This document shows, piece after piece, positions 47,179 through 56,154 of a stretch of 64,000 nucleotides of DNA. The notes under the pieces were generated by a model. It made no database searches. It saw only the letters and a list, made by a program, of their open reading frames with translations, and was not told the origin of the DNA. This DNA comes from JABAQJ01 sp046327745 (GTDB taxonomy: Bacteria; Gemmatimonadota; Gemmatimonadetes; Gemmatimonadales; Gemmatimonadaceae): contig JAXLXV010000026.1 of assembly GCA_046327745.1 (NCBI GenBank), forward strand, positions 1 through 64,000. The letters run 5' to 3'. Position 1 is the first letter of the stretch; each line of letters starts with the position of its first letter. The translations under genes were made by a program, and so were the position numbers.

Positions 47179-50142
47179 TTACGAGGCGATCTTCTCCTTC
47201 TTCTGCCGACTCTTCAGGTGCTCTTCCATCTTGAGTCGTGGGATCCCCTCCTTCATCCAGTCCGGCGCCGGCGCCCCCTGCAAGTAGTGATCGAAATACT
47301 CACGCATGCGGATCGTGTAGTCCTTCTGATTCTTCGGCTGGGCCAAGCCATGATTCTCGCCGACGTACTGCAGCAGGATGACGTCCTTCTCCTGCTCGCG
47401 CAGTGAGTTGTAGAAGGTGATCCCCTGGTTGAAGTCGACGGCTCCGTCCTTCTCGTTGTGCAGCAGCATGATCGAGGTCTTCACGTCCTTCACATGGAAG
47501 GCCGGTGAATTCCTGACGTAGGCGTCCATGTTATCCAGGTAGCTGCCCTTGAAGCGACCCTGGCTGCTCTCGAAGATCGCCATGTCAGCGGTGCCGGTGT
47601 TCCAGTAGACCGAGTTGTACATGCTGATCATATCGGTCAGCGGCGCGCCGGAGATCACGCTCTTGAAGAGCGTCCCGGTCTGCGTCGCGAGGAAGGCACT
47701 CTGGTAGCCTCCCCACGAGTGGCCGTGCAGACCGACATTCGCCGGGTCCACGATGCCCGTGGCAATCGCCGCCTTTACCGCCGGCACCACGCACCACACG
47801 GCAGACATGCCCGGGTCGTTGATCTTGTAGACGATATCCGGCTGCAACACCGCATACCCGCGGCTGGTGAAGACGCTCGGGTTGAAGGCTCGCGTCTCAT
47901 TGGGCGTGGCGTAGGTGTGCAGCTGCTGAGAGAGCTTTTCGTAGATGTAGACCACCATGGGGTACTTCTTTCCCGGCTGATAGTCCGCCGGCAGGTACAA
48001 CGCTCCTTGCAGCGAGTCTCCCTTGTCACTCACGTAGTCGATCAGACGCGCCCCGCTGGACCAGGCATAGTCCTTCTGCTGTGGATTGGCATCCGTCAGG
48101 CGCTTGGGCGTGGCAAAGCCATGCTCAGACACGTAGTAGTCTGGGAAGTCCAGGAAGGTCTCCTTCGTGTACACGAAGGTCTCGGTGTCGCGGGCCCGTC
48201 GCACGAAATACTTGGCGTCATCCCACAGCAGGCGTTCCATCGGCTTGCCGGGGTTCAAACGGACCAATCCTTCCTTCTTCGTCTTCTCGCCATACACCGA
48301 GAAGTAGACCGGCTTGGAGAAGTCGACCCCCTTCTCCTTCGAGTTGTACGAGATGCGCCGCTGGTAGCGCAGGCGCTCGGTGCGGCCGTTCCCCGTCAGG
48401 TTCACCGCTGTGCCCGTTGGGCCCGCCGGTACCTTCCATACGTCCCAGTTGTCGGAGAGCAGGACGGCGCTGCCGTCCGACGTCCAGCCGAGGGCCGCCG
48501 TCGGCGGGCGATCCACATTGTGGTCGTCCTCGGTGTCGACAAAGGAAGTCGGCAGCCCTGTGGAAATGGAGCGCGTCGTCTTGGCCGTCAGGTCATACAC
48601 GCGGTATTGGCCGTCGTCGTAGTAGAGCACCTTCGTGCCGTCGGGGGACGGCTGCGTGGGCCAACGCTGGGCCGACAGGATCTTCGCCGACTGCCCGCTC
48701 GTCAGGTCAATCGCGTACACGTCGCGCCGCTGACCGCCATCAATGTTGTCCCGTTGCTCATAGGCGCGACGATCCGAACCGATGGCGAACTTCTCGCGCG
48801 GAGTGAGCGTGACTTCACGCATCTCGTCCGTCGCCAGGCGCACGAACTTCTTCTCGGGAATGCGATACTCGGCCAGGTACGAGTAGGTCTTATCGCGCTG
48901 TTCCTCCACCTGCTGTTGCGACTGCAGGCGGGGATCCTTCACGTGCCAGATCACGAGACTTGGTAGGTCGTCATCGGGCATTCCCGCGCCCGCGGGAGAC
49001 TGCATCGCCCCCGGCGTGCCGGCGACCGGCTTCACGTCCGGCCGACCCGTCTTGGACTCCGGACTCTCCCGGCGTGCCGTCAGGCCAAAGAAGATGGTGG
49101 AGAAGTCTGTTGACCACTTGGGGGCGCGATCGGGGGAGACACGCATCCCGGTGGGGAAACTGGCGCCGCCAGCGTCCGCCGGCGAGAAGACCACGGTGGC
49201 TACTCCCGTGGGGGCGCCAAAGTTGTTGAAGCCGACGACCGAGTACGAGGTGTCGGACGAGGCACTGTCCGCCTTGCCGCGCAGCACCGCCAGCGCCAAC
49301 CCGCTGTCTGCCCACGTCAACCGGCGATAGAGCCGCTTGTCGCTTTCCAGCGTGCGCACCACGTCCGTGCGCAGGTTGCGGGCGACCACACCATTCCCCA
49401 CCTGATCCTTCGTCTCGATGGTCCAAGAGAGCCACTCGCCGGAATCATCCAGCGCGAACTCTCCGACGTTTCCGATGTTGGTGACGGCGCCATTGCGCAG
49501 GTCGACCAGCAACAGGTCCGCCCCGGCGACTGGCGGGGGACTGGGCGCGGCGCCGGGGGCGGCCGGACCCGCCGGTGCAGCTGGCGTGTCCCCGTAGCGG
49601 TGCAGCACCACCCAGTTCGGGTGATCGCCGGCAAAGGCGAATCGCCGGACCTTCTCGTACTCCTTCTTCTCGCCGTTGGCGAGATTCACCAGCACCACCG
49701 AGTTCTGCGCCGGCTTGCGGTCCTTCTTTGCCTTCTTCGCTTCCGCGGCGGTGGGATACTTGGTGAACAGCAGCCACTTGCTGTCGGCAGAAAACGCCAA
49801 GGGCGACGCGGCACCAAAGAGCGTCGGGTCGAACTGACCTCCGATCAGCGCCGTGGGCTCGCCAACCGGAAAGCGCCACTCGGCGCCTTCGCCCGTGGGG
49901 CGCACGATCGTTTCGCCATCCCCTTCGTTAGGCGCCAGCTGGTAGGCAAACCACTTGCCGTCGTTCGACACCTGGGGCGCCCGTATGGTCTTCCAGTACG
50001 AGAGGTCGGCGGGGTCCAGGACCTTCTTCCCCGCTGGCGACTGCGCGGCGACCGGTGTGACCGGTACTGCCGGTACGACGGCGACGGCCAGCAGCGTCAC
50101 CGCGATTCCCTCGAGCAGACGCGAGCCAAGTCTACCAGACAT
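47179..50142 (-). CDS. Secreted S9-family serine peptidase
   Basis: A 987-residue exported prolyl-oligopeptidase-type peptidase. A signal peptide ends near PVAAQS. Residues 40-690 form a beta-propeller-like lid; the catalytic domain occupies about 730-985. The catalytic Ser is in LHGHSWGGYQ near residue 809, the Asp in HNEKDGAVDF and the His in GENHGL. A strong GGAGGGAGAGA site supports the ATG at 50142. It should cleave peptides in the periplasm or outside. It is monocistronic, with a strong terminator behind it. Confidence 0.92.
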   Translation of the reverse strand: MSGRLGSRLLEGIAVTLLAVAVVPAVPVTPVAAQSPAGKKVLDPADLSYWKTIRAPQVSNDGKWFAYQLAPNEGDGETIVRPTGEGAEWRFPVGEPTALIGGQFDPTLFGAASPLAFSADSKWLLFTKYPTAAEAKKAKKDRKPAQNSVVLVNLANGEKKEYEKVRRFAFAGDHPNWVVLHRYGDTPAAPAGPAAPGAAPSPPPVAGADLLLVDLRNGAVTNIGNVGEFALDDSGEWLSWTIETKDQVGNGVVARNLRTDVVRTLESDKRLYRRLTWADSGLALAVLRGKADSASSDTSYSVVGFNNFGAPTGVATVVFSPADAGGASFPTGMRVSPDRAPKWSTDFSTIFFGLTARRESPESKTGRPDVKPVAGTPGAMQSPAGAGMPDDDLPSLVIWHVKDPRLQSQQQVEEQRDKTYSYLAEYRIPEKKFVRLATDEMREVTLTPREKFAIGSDRRAYEQRDNIDGGQRRDVYAIDLTSGQSAKILSAQRWPTQPSPDGTKVLYYDDGQYRVYDLTAKTTRSISTGLPTSFVDTEDDHNVDRPPTAALGWTSDGSAVLLSDNWDVWKVPAGPTGTAVNLTGNGRTERLRYQRRISYNSKEKGVDFSKPVYFSVYGEKTKKEGLVRLNPGKPMERLLWDDAKYFVRRARDTETFVYTKETFLDFPDYYVSEHGFATPKRLTDANPQQKDYAWSSGARLIDYVSDKGDSLQGALYLPADYQPGKKYPMVVYIYEKLSQQLHTYATPNETRAFNPSVFTSRGYAVLQPDIVYKINDPGMSAVWCVVPAVKAAIATGIVDPANVGLHGHSWGGYQSAFLATQTGTLFKSVISGAPLTDMISMYNSVYWNTGTADMAIFESSQGRFKGSYLDNMDAYVRNSPAFHVKDVKTSIMLLHNEKDGAVDFNQGITFYNSLREQEKDVILLQYVGENHGLAQPKNQKDYTIRMREYFDHYLQGAPAPDWMKEGIPRLKMEEHLKSRQKKEKIAS

Positions 50143-50367
50143 TCTCTCCCTCCTGCGCCCCCGGCGCGACGTGTAGCGAACGCACAAGAATGTGCCGCGC
50201 GCCTCGGGGACGCCATTCCCTTCGCCCTGCGGCGTCGTTGGAATCGCGGGCGCCGGTACGATAGTCGTGGCATTGGAACGATGGCCCCCGTTCCGCACCC
50301 CATAACGTGGGGACCATATCGCCTGCTGGAGCGCCTACGGCATTCGCATGGCAGAACCCAAAACAAA

Positions 50368-50397
50368 AGGGGCGAGACCATAGCTGGTCCCGCCCCT
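50368..50397 (-). terminator. Terminator after the exordium-like gene
   Basis: A 13-base-pair stem (50368-50380 with 50385-50397, one wobble) with a 4-base loop. On the minus strand a TTTTGTTTTG tail follows directly. Confidence 0.85.
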
Positions 50398-50437
50398 CGA
50401 GTCATGCGGCGTCTTGAGCCGCTGATTTACCTCACGC

Positions 50438-51412
50438 TTACAGCAGCCCGCAGGTCTGCGGCGTGACGTTGTTCTTCCAATTGCCCTGCGTCAGGAAGTC
50501 CTTGGTGCCGATCTTCATGTTCGCGCGACCGCCATTGGCCGTGATGTAGATCGGGTTGTAGAAGGTCACGCACTTGTCGGCGTTCTCGGCGCCTTGCGCG
50601 TCGAACCAGGCGTTCAGGTCCGGGTCTGTGGCCGATTCCTCGAGTTCATGCGCGAAGGTGTCCACCTCGGCGTCCGCGTTGAAATCGCTGTTGGGCGACG
50701 TGCCTTGCAGGAGCGTGCAGCCACTCGCGAAGTCGGCCTGGAAGGGCATGACGGCGTAGATGACCTTCTTGCCCTGCCAGGTGAACATGCCGTGGTAGGC
50801 GCAGTACGACCCGAAGCCGCCGCCAAGGTTGACCTTCGTGTCGGAGAGGACCGCGTAGATCGTCTGCGGATCGTAAGTCAGACGACCAGACTGGAAGGCA
50901 TACACGATGCCGCTCTGGATCCGCCGGTCGGGGACATTGGCCGGCACGCCGATGGGGGCCGCCAACGTATCAGTCGCCCAGTACTGCGTGTACAGCAGGC
51001 TATTCGGCACGTGCTTCCCGGTGTTGTCCGTGTACGTCGTGTTGATGTTCCAGTACGCAGACGTCCCGATGTTGCGCACGTAGTAGCCGACGAGCGAGTT
51101 GTCGGCCGAGCCCGGGCCAAAGGTGTTCACGGCGGGGCCGTTGTTGTAGATCGTGCGGCGCGACCAATAGATGATGGCGACCTTGGGAGCGTCCAGCACA
51201 CGTCCGCCGTGGTAAGTGATGTTCAAGGCCTGCGGCGAGGCCAGCTGGCGAAGGCCTAACGAGTTGCGCGGCACCATGTAGTGCGGGGTGGGCGCGTCGT
51301 CGCTGATGTTGGAGACCGGGAATTCGTCCTGCCAACGCGCTGCGGGGGGCGATACGCTATCGGCGCAGGCGGCCATACCGACGGCCAGCAGGGCGAGTGC
51401 TGCACGCTTCAT
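50438..51412 (-). CDS. Exordium/PHI-1-like lipoprotein
   Basis: A 324-residue lipoprotein with lipobox MAACA. The mature part resembles plant exordium/phosphate-induced proteins: ITYHGGRVLDAPKVAIIYWS near residue 80, then SYCAYHGMF and FAHELEESATDPDLNAWFD. The last motif has an HExxE pattern, but without the following ligands of known zinc peptidases. A promoter must lie in the short gap before the acyltransferase gene. Function is unknown in bacteria; adhesion or peptidase activity are both possible. Confidence 0.75.
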   Translation of the reverse strand: MKRAALALLAVGMAACADSVSPPAARWQDEFPVSNISDDAPTPHYMVPRNSLGLRQLASPQALNITYHGGRVLDAPKVAIIYWSRRTIYNNGPAVNTFGPGSADNSLVGYYVRNIGTSAYWNINTTYTDNTGKHVPNSLLYTQYWATDTLAAPIGVPANVPDRRIQSGIVYAFQSGRLTYDPQTIYAVLSDTKVNLGGGFGSYCAYHGMFTWQGKKVIYAVMPFQADFASGCTLLQGTSPNSDFNADAEVDTFAHELEESATDPDLNAWFDAQGAENADKCVTFYNPIYITANGGRANMKIGTKDFLTQGNWKNNVTPQTCGLL

Positions 51413-51520
51413 GAAGGACCTCGAGGTGTAGGTTGCGCCCACAAGGTGTCACCGTGACGAGATCCTCGCCATGTGGCGATGCTCCCACACAACCGAGCCG
51501 CGGGTGTGGCCCGCGTCACA

Positions 51521-52099
51521 TCAATACTGATCGGGAAAACGCGCCGTGTATTGCGTGAAGTGCGCCTTGAGCGCCGCCAGGTCCGCATCTACATCGCCCG
51601 TCGGGTTAAACACCGGGCCCAGCGCCACTACTTTGCGCGCGTAGTCCAGCCCCACCATCACGATCGGCACCTGTGCGCCGCGAGCAATATGGTAGAAGCC
51701 GGTCCGCCACTGCGTCACGCGCTTGCGTGTGCCTTCAGGGGCGATCGCCAGCACCAGCGCGTCGCGCGTCGCGAACTCCTCCACCAACTGGTCGACGTAG
51801 TTCTTGTTGCTGCCGCGCTGGATGGGAACGCCACCCAATGAGAGGAGCAGGCCCTTCACGGGCCAGACAAAAATCGAGTGCTTGCCCAACCAGCTGGCCT
51901 TGAGGTCCAACGCGAGGTCGGCGAACAACCCCATGAAGAAGTCCCAGTTGGACGTGTGCGGCGCCACGATGATCACGGCCTTGGCCACGTTCGGGAGTTC
52001 ACCTTCCAGTCGCCAGCCAAACAGACGCATTCCCAGCACCCCGATCTTCTGCATGATCGGGGTGCGGCGGCGCGGCAGGTTGGGGGGCAATGAGGTCAC
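51521..52099 (-). CDS. 1-acylglycerol-phosphate acyltransferase-like protein (PlsC superfamily)
   Basis: A 192-residue acyltransferase. The catalytic HxxxxD motif is HTSNWD near residue 48, followed by GVPIQRG and the substrate-binding PEGTR motif. Members esterify lysophospholipids or similar hydroxyls. I chose the GTG at 52099 because relatives begin with a PRR segment just before the first helix, and here PRR is retained only with that start; an ATG at 52054 would shorten the protein by 15 residues. It lies downstream of infA on the same strand, after a probable terminator. Confidence 0.85.
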   Translation of the reverse strand: MTSLPPNLPRRRTPIMQKIGVLGMRLFGWRLEGELPNVAKAVIIVAPHTSNWDFFMGLFADLALDLKASWLGKHSIFVWPVKGLLLSLGGVPIQRGSNKNYVDQLVEEFATRDALVLAIAPEGTRKRVTQWRTGFYHIARGAQVPIVMVGLDYARKVVALGPVFNPTGDVDADLAALKAHFTQYTARFPDQY

Positions 52100-52148
52100 A
52101 GTTTGAACTTCGATCGACCACTCGTCGCAAAGCGCTCGCCAAATGAAA

Positions 52149-52177
52149 GGGCCGGCTCCCCTCGAAGGGCCCGGCCC
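52149..52177 (-). terminator. Probable terminator after infA
   Basis: A 7-base-pair GC stem (52149-52155 with 52171-52177) with a long loop and a CCCTTTCATTT stretch on the minus strand, about 65 bases after the infA stop. Confidence 0.5.
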
Positions 52178-52243
52178 CAATGCGTCATTCCGAAGCCTCG
52201 CGCGCCACACACATCATCGGGCGCCGGCGCGCGGGAGGCGGAC

Positions 52244-52480
52244 CTACCCTTCGTATGGCTTCTTCTGGTGCCGGAATGTGATTCGGCCTCGCGTGAGGTC
52301 GTACGGGGAGACTTCCACCTTCACGTAGTCGCCGGCCAGTACGCGGATTTTGAACTGGCGCATCTTGCCGCCTAACGTGCTCAAGACGTCATGTCCCCCC
52401 TGCACCGAGACGCGAAACGTTGCGTTCGGCAGGACTTCTGTCACCCGACCTTCCAACTCGATGGCTTCCTCTTTGGCCAT
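52244..52480 (-). CDS. infA: Translation initiation factor IF-1
   Basis: A 78-residue OB-fold protein. It shows the classic IF-1 landmarks: an IELEGRVTEVLPNATFRV strand, GGKMRQFKIRVLAGD and the C-terminal SPYDLTRGRITFR. It occupies the ribosomal A site during initiation, with IF-2 and IF-3. The ATG at 52480 gives the canonical MAKEEAIE start; the longer open frame is not real. The C-terminus is about six residues longer than in E. coli. Confidence 0.97.
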   Translation of the reverse strand: MAKEEAIELEGRVTEVLPNATFRVSVQGGHDVLSTLGGKMRQFKIRVLAGDYVKVEVSPYDLTRGRITFRHQKKPYEG

Positions 52481-52635
52481 TCCATGCACTCCGGCAGCTG
52501 ATGGTTCGCGTGGAAAGCTGGACGGCGGAGCAACGCGCATCAAGTGGTGATCGCGTATTCCTCGCGCTGTATCTCTCGATTCCATCACCAATTGGTGCAA
52601 TCCGTCTCGAAGTGACGTGAGCCCTCAGGCCACGT

Positions 52636-53688
52636 TCACCAGATGTCCCCCACGGTGAACCCTTCGGGAAACGGATCGTCGGGATCCACGCCATACGTCG
52701 CCATGCCGGTGATCCACCCGGTCCCGCTCAGCGTGGGGACTACGGCCGGAGTGTCGCCAACCTTTGTTTCGGAGAGCAGGCGCCCGGTGAACGTGGTCCC
52801 CAGCACCCCTTCGTGAACAAAGTCCTGATTCAACGGCAGCAATCCCTTGGCGTGCAAGGTCGCCATCCGCGCGCACGTGCCGGTGCCGCACGGCGACCGA
52901 TCGATCGCCCCCGTCCATGTGGCCGGCTTGTTCCAGTCCAGCACACCGGTGGACACGATGACCGCGTTTCGCCGGTGCGACGTGGCGGCGTGCGGCTCTC
53001 CCGACAGCTGCGAAATCGTGATCCCGGTGAATCCCGGCTGCTCGGGATGCACCACCGGCAGCTGCTCATTCGCCGCGGCCTTGATCATCTCGCCAATCCG
53101 AACGATGTCCCGTCCCTCGTCAGGCGTTAGGCGCAGGCCAAACCGGGCGGCGTCGGCGATCACGTAGTACATGCCGCCGTACCCGACATCCACCGTCACC
53201 GTCCCCAGGTGCGGGACCTCCACCGGCCGGTCCAGATAGGCGGCGAACGCCGGCACATTGCGGAACGTCACTCGCTTCACCTTCCCATCCCGGCAGTCGG
53301 CCCGCACGCCGATCAACCCCGCGGGAGTCTCCAGCGTCAACTCGGTGACCGGCTCCCTCATGGGCAGCATCCCCGTCTCCAGCAACACGGTCACCACGCA
53401 AATCGTGTTGGTGCCGGACATCCCGGGGTATTCGACCTGCTCCATGATCACATAGCCCGCGTCGGCGCTGGGGTCCGTGGGCGGGAGCACCAGGTTGCAG
53501 TTAGCCGCCGGGTATCCGCGCGGCTCACGCAGCATGCGCTTCCGCAGTCCATCCGCGTGGTCGCGCAGGTAGCACATCTTCTCGAACATGGTCGCCCCGG
53601 GCACATCCAGCACTCCCCCCACAATCACGCGACCATGCTCGCCGCAGGCGTGCGCGTCGTACGCCTGCACGCAGTTCGTGAGCCGCAT
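52636..53688 (-). CDS. Proline-racemase-family enzyme of Ser/Cys type
   Basis: A 350-residue PLP-independent enzyme of the proline racemase family (4-hydroxyproline epimerase, proline racemase or trans-3-hydroxyproline dehydratase). The first catalytic position is Ser (MSGTNT, residue 91) instead of the usual Cys of MCGH; the second is the normal Cys (SPCGTG, residue 267). Family members of known function mostly use Cys/Cys or Cys/Thr, so this is the Ser/Cys variant. The ATG at 53688 is chosen for the MRLTNCVQAYDAHACG start. It is seven bases downstream of the M28 peptidase stop; together they fit hydrolysis of proline- or hydroxyproline-containing peptides. Confidence 0.88.
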   Translation of the reverse strand: MRLTNCVQAYDAHACGEHGRVIVGGVLDVPGATMFEKMCYLRDHADGLRKRMLREPRGYPAANCNLVLPPTDPSADAGYVIMEQVEYPGMSGTNTICVVTVLLETGMLPMREPVTELTLETPAGLIGVRADCRDGKVKRVTFRNVPAFAAYLDRPVEVPHLGTVTVDVGYGGMYYVIADAARFGLRLTPDEGRDIVRIGEMIKAAANEQLPVVHPEQPGFTGITISQLSGEPHAATSHRRNAVIVSTGVLDWNKPATWTGAIDRSPCGTGTCARMATLHAKGLLPLNQDFVHEGVLGTTFTGRLLSETKVGDTPAVVPTLSGTGWITGMATYGVDPDDPFPEGFTVGDIW

Positions 53689-53695
53689 CTCGCGC

Positions 53696-55087
53696 TTACC
53701 TCGGCAGCTTCTCTGGCAGGTCGGCCAGCACGTAGGCCATGGTGGCCATGGTCGCCACGCACAACGCCACGTCATGCGGATCCAGCTTGTCGATGGTGTC
53801 GGCGTCCGTGTGGTGATACCAGAAATACTTGGTGCCATCCACGTTCAGCCCCAACCCGGGCACGCCCAGCTGCATCATCGGGCCGATGTCCGCTCCGCCT
53901 CCCCCCTTCGTGATCGCGCCGGCGCCAATCGGGTCCAGCAACGATCCGATCTGCTTCACGATCGCCGTCGCCGCGTCTGACCCTGTGAAGCCGAAGCCCT
54001 CTGGCTTGAACACCCCGCCATCCGACTCGATCGCCGCCACATGTTTCGCCGCGGCGTCCTTGTACCGATCGCGGTATGCCGTCCCGCCACGCAACCCATT
54101 CTCCTCGTTCACCCAGCCGACCACCCGAATCGTGCGGCGCGGCCTGAGACCAAGCTCCTTGAGCAGGCGAATCGCTTCCCACGCCACCACCACGCCTCCG
54201 CCGTCGTCCATGGCACCGCGACCCACATCCCAGGAGTCCGTGTGTCCCCCCATGATCACGACCTCGTCGGGGAATTCGGTGCCCTTCAACTCGGCGATGA
54301 CGTTCTTGGACGGCACGTCAGGCAACGTCTGCGCGGACATGGTCAGCTTCACCACCACCTTCTCGCCGCGGTTCTGCATGCGATGGATCATCTCGGCGTC
54401 TTCCACCGTGATGGCCGCGTGCGGGATCTTCTTGACCGTGGAGTCGTAGCGCATGCCACCGGTGTGCGGGGTGCGCTGCGAGTACGGGGTCACGGAGCGA
54501 ATGAGCGAGGCCACGGCGCCGGCGCGGGACGCCTCCACCGCACCATTGGCTCGGTACTGCACGGTGGCGCCGTAGTCCGTGAAGGGGACGTCGAACAGCA
54601 CGATCTTCCCCTTGGCTTGGTCCGCTTTGGCTTTGAGGTCGTCGAAGGAGTTCACCACCAGCACCTCGGCGGTGATGCCGCCCGGTGGGGTGGCGATGCT
54701 GCCGCCGAGTCCGAGCATGGGAAGCGTCTGCTGCCGCGGCTGCACCAGCTCCGCGGATTCGGCGCCGCGCACCCAATGAGGGACCATCGCCGGCTCTCCC
54801 CGCACGTTGTCCAGGCCGTCCTTGGACATCTGGGCCTGCATCCAGTCCAACGCCATGTTCAGCCGGTCGCTCCCCGAGAAGCGGTTGCCGAAGCGCTCCG
54901 TCAGCTCCGCCAGGCGATTCCAGGCCGCCGAGTCGCGGGTGGCGGCGGCGGCGATGCGGCCGGCGGCCTCGCGGTAACGGGCCGTGATGTCCTGCGCCGG
55001 CAAGGTTGAGGGGGTAGCGGAGGCTAGGAGACCTAACGCGGCACCACAAATGAAGATCGCACGCACGGCTTCACGTCCGTTGCACAT
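53696..55087 (-). CDS. Secreted M28-family peptidase
   Basis: A 463-residue exported metallopeptidase of the carboxypeptidase Q/aminopeptidase M28 type. A signal peptide ends near TLPAQD. The two-zinc site is complete: His in MGGHTDSWD, bridging Asp in MDDGGG, catalytic Glu pair in NEENG, Asp in IESDGG and His in YHHTDAD. A protease-associated domain lies between residues 130 and 250. It is the first gene of a two-gene unit with the proline-racemase-family enzyme, seven bases apart. A GTG eight codons in is a possible alternative start. Confidence 0.93.
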   Translation of the reverse strand: MCNGREAVRAIFICGAALGLLASATPSTLPAQDITARYREAAGRIAAAATRDSAAWNRLAELTERFGNRFSGSDRLNMALDWMQAQMSKDGLDNVRGEPAMVPHWVRGAESAELVQPRQQTLPMLGLGGSIATPPGGITAEVLVVNSFDDLKAKADQAKGKIVLFDVPFTDYGATVQYRANGAVEASRAGAVASLIRSVTPYSQRTPHTGGMRYDSTVKKIPHAAITVEDAEMIHRMQNRGEKVVVKLTMSAQTLPDVPSKNVIAELKGTEFPDEVVIMGGHTDSWDVGRGAMDDGGGVVVAWEAIRLLKELGLRPRRTIRVVGWVNEENGLRGGTAYRDRYKDAAAKHVAAIESDGGVFKPEGFGFTGSDAATAIVKQIGSLLDPIGAGAITKGGGGADIGPMMQLGVPGLGLNVDGTKYFWYHHTDADTIDKLDPHDVALCVATMATMAYVLADLPEKLPR

Positions 55088-55233
55088 GGAGAGTTGGGCT
55101 TAGGTTGAAGGCCCGAAGCTAGCGCCGGAGCAGTCCCGGCACCACGCACCCGTGGCGTGGGGAGTGGGTCTCACGAGGCAAGGCACGGTCCCGGGGCGCG
55201 GGATTTCGGTGTCGGCTACCGTTAGGGTCGCCA

Positions 55234-55262
55234 TTGACAGAAATCCCAGTCGATCCTACACT
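55234..55262 (+). promoter_or_regulatory. Sigma-70-type promoter of the csp leader
   Basis: A perfect TTGACA at 55234-55239, a 17-base spacer and TACACT at 55257-55262. Transcription should start near 55269. Confidence 0.75.
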
Positions 55263-55307
55263 AGTCCCGCGACGTACGCTGTTGAGCGTGCTGATAGTGC
55301 GATGACC

Positions 55308-55339
55308 AAGGGCCCTCGCGATCGCGGGTGGCCTTTTTT
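55308..55339 (+). terminator. Leader terminator or attenuator upstream of csp
   Basis: A GC-rich hairpin (left arm 55308-55319, right arm 55324-55336, with one bulged T and wobbles) runs straight into six T bases at 55334-55339. It lies about 40-70 bases after the predicted transcription start and 143 bases before the csp start. Confidence 0.75.
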
Positions 55340-55482
55340 CGTTTCACGAACCCGCGTCGCCCGGCACTGGCGGCAAGTTGCCGAACAACTGGTCAGCAAA
55401 CCGAGTCGTGGCGGTCAGGTCCACGAATCGAATGTGGTCGGTTCCCTCACCCCGACCGCATCACTTACTCAGGAGAAGGGCA

Positions 55483-55695
55483 ATGCGTACGACCGGCACC
55501 GTGAAGTGGTTCAACGACGCCAAGGGCTTCGGCTTCATTACCCCCGCCGACGGCTCGAAGGACTGCTTCGTCCATCACTCGGCCATCGATGGCAAGGGCT
55601 TCAAGACGCTCGCTGAAGGCGAGAAGGTGGAGTTCGAGATTGTTCAGGGTCAGAAGGGACCTGCCGCGCAAAACGTCACGCGTCTCGGCCGCTGA
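55483..55695 (+). CDS. csp: Cold-shock domain protein
   Basis: A 70-residue CSD protein. It has both RNA-binding motifs: KGFGFIT (RNP1) and VFVHHS-like CFVHHSAI (RNP2), plus the aromatic GTVKWFNDAK opening. It binds single-stranded nucleic acid and acts as an RNA chaperone. An AGGAG site at 55471-55475 fixes the start at 55483. The long leader with promoter and terminator suggests post-transcriptional control. A terminator follows 20 bases after the stop. Confidence 0.97.
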   Translation: MRTTGTVKWFNDAKGFGFITPADGSKDCFVHHSAIDGKGFKTLAEGEKVEFEIVQGQKGPAAQNVTRLGR

Positions 55696-55716
55696 ACGAT
55701 CAGGTGCCGAAACAAG

Positions 55717-55748
55717 CGGGGCCGGCTCGAGTCATCGAGCCGGCCCCG
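55717..55748. terminator. Bidirectional terminator between csp and vapC
   Basis: A 14-base-pair perfect stem (55717-55730 with 55735-55748) and a GTCA loop between two convergent stops. Confidence 0.85.
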
Positions 55749-55755
55749 TCGGCTT

Positions 55756-56154
55756 TCAGGACCCCAGCCGCTCCACTCCCGCCACCTGATCGAAGCCAGC
55801 GTCGAAGCTCAGGATCGTGTGCACCTGATGCCGCTGCATGACCGCAGCGTGCACCGCGTCTCGGGCAGAGAGCGGGGTAATCCCTAACAGTAGGGTCTTG
55901 GCGCGCTCGATGTCGCGCTCCTCAACGGGGTAGACGTGGTCTACCACCCGGAGGAGCGCGTCAAACGCCGGTTGGATCGCATCGCGCCGATTGATCGCGA
56001 CGTAGCGATGCAGGATCTCTTGTAGCACTTCCACGTCGGTCACGAGACGTTCCCCGCGCGTGATGCACTGCTCCAGCAGTCGACGCGACGCGTCCTTGTT
56101 AGGATGCGCCGCGCCGACCAGGTACATCGGGATGTTGGAGTCGACGAAGATCAC
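55756..56154 (-). CDS. vapC: PIN-domain toxin (VapC-like)
   Basis: A 132-residue PIN-domain ribonuclease. Acidic residues are in place: Asp5 in FVDSN, Glu42/46 in EVLQE, Asp in LSARDAVHA and Asp in FDAGFD. It starts with GTG, and its start overlaps the stop of the upstream antitoxin gene (GTGA), the standard toxin-antitoxin arrangement. VapC toxins cleave tRNA or rRNA. It converges on csp. Confidence 0.88.
   Translation of the reverse strand: MIFVDSNIPMYLVGAAHPNKDASRRLLEQCITRGERLVTDVEVLQEILHRYVAINRRDAIQPAFDALLRVVDHVYPVEERDIERAKTLLLGITPLSARDAVHAAVMQRHQVHTILSFDAGFDQVAGVERLGS

Larger units (their letters stand above)
55088..55482 (+). other. Cold-shock gene leader region
   Basis: A 395-base region between the divergent M28 gene and csp. 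It holds a strong promoter (55234-55262), a hairpin with a T6 tail (55308-55339) and about 140 bases of further leader to the start codon. The short ORF that covers 55152-55616 is not convincing. Confidence 0.7.
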
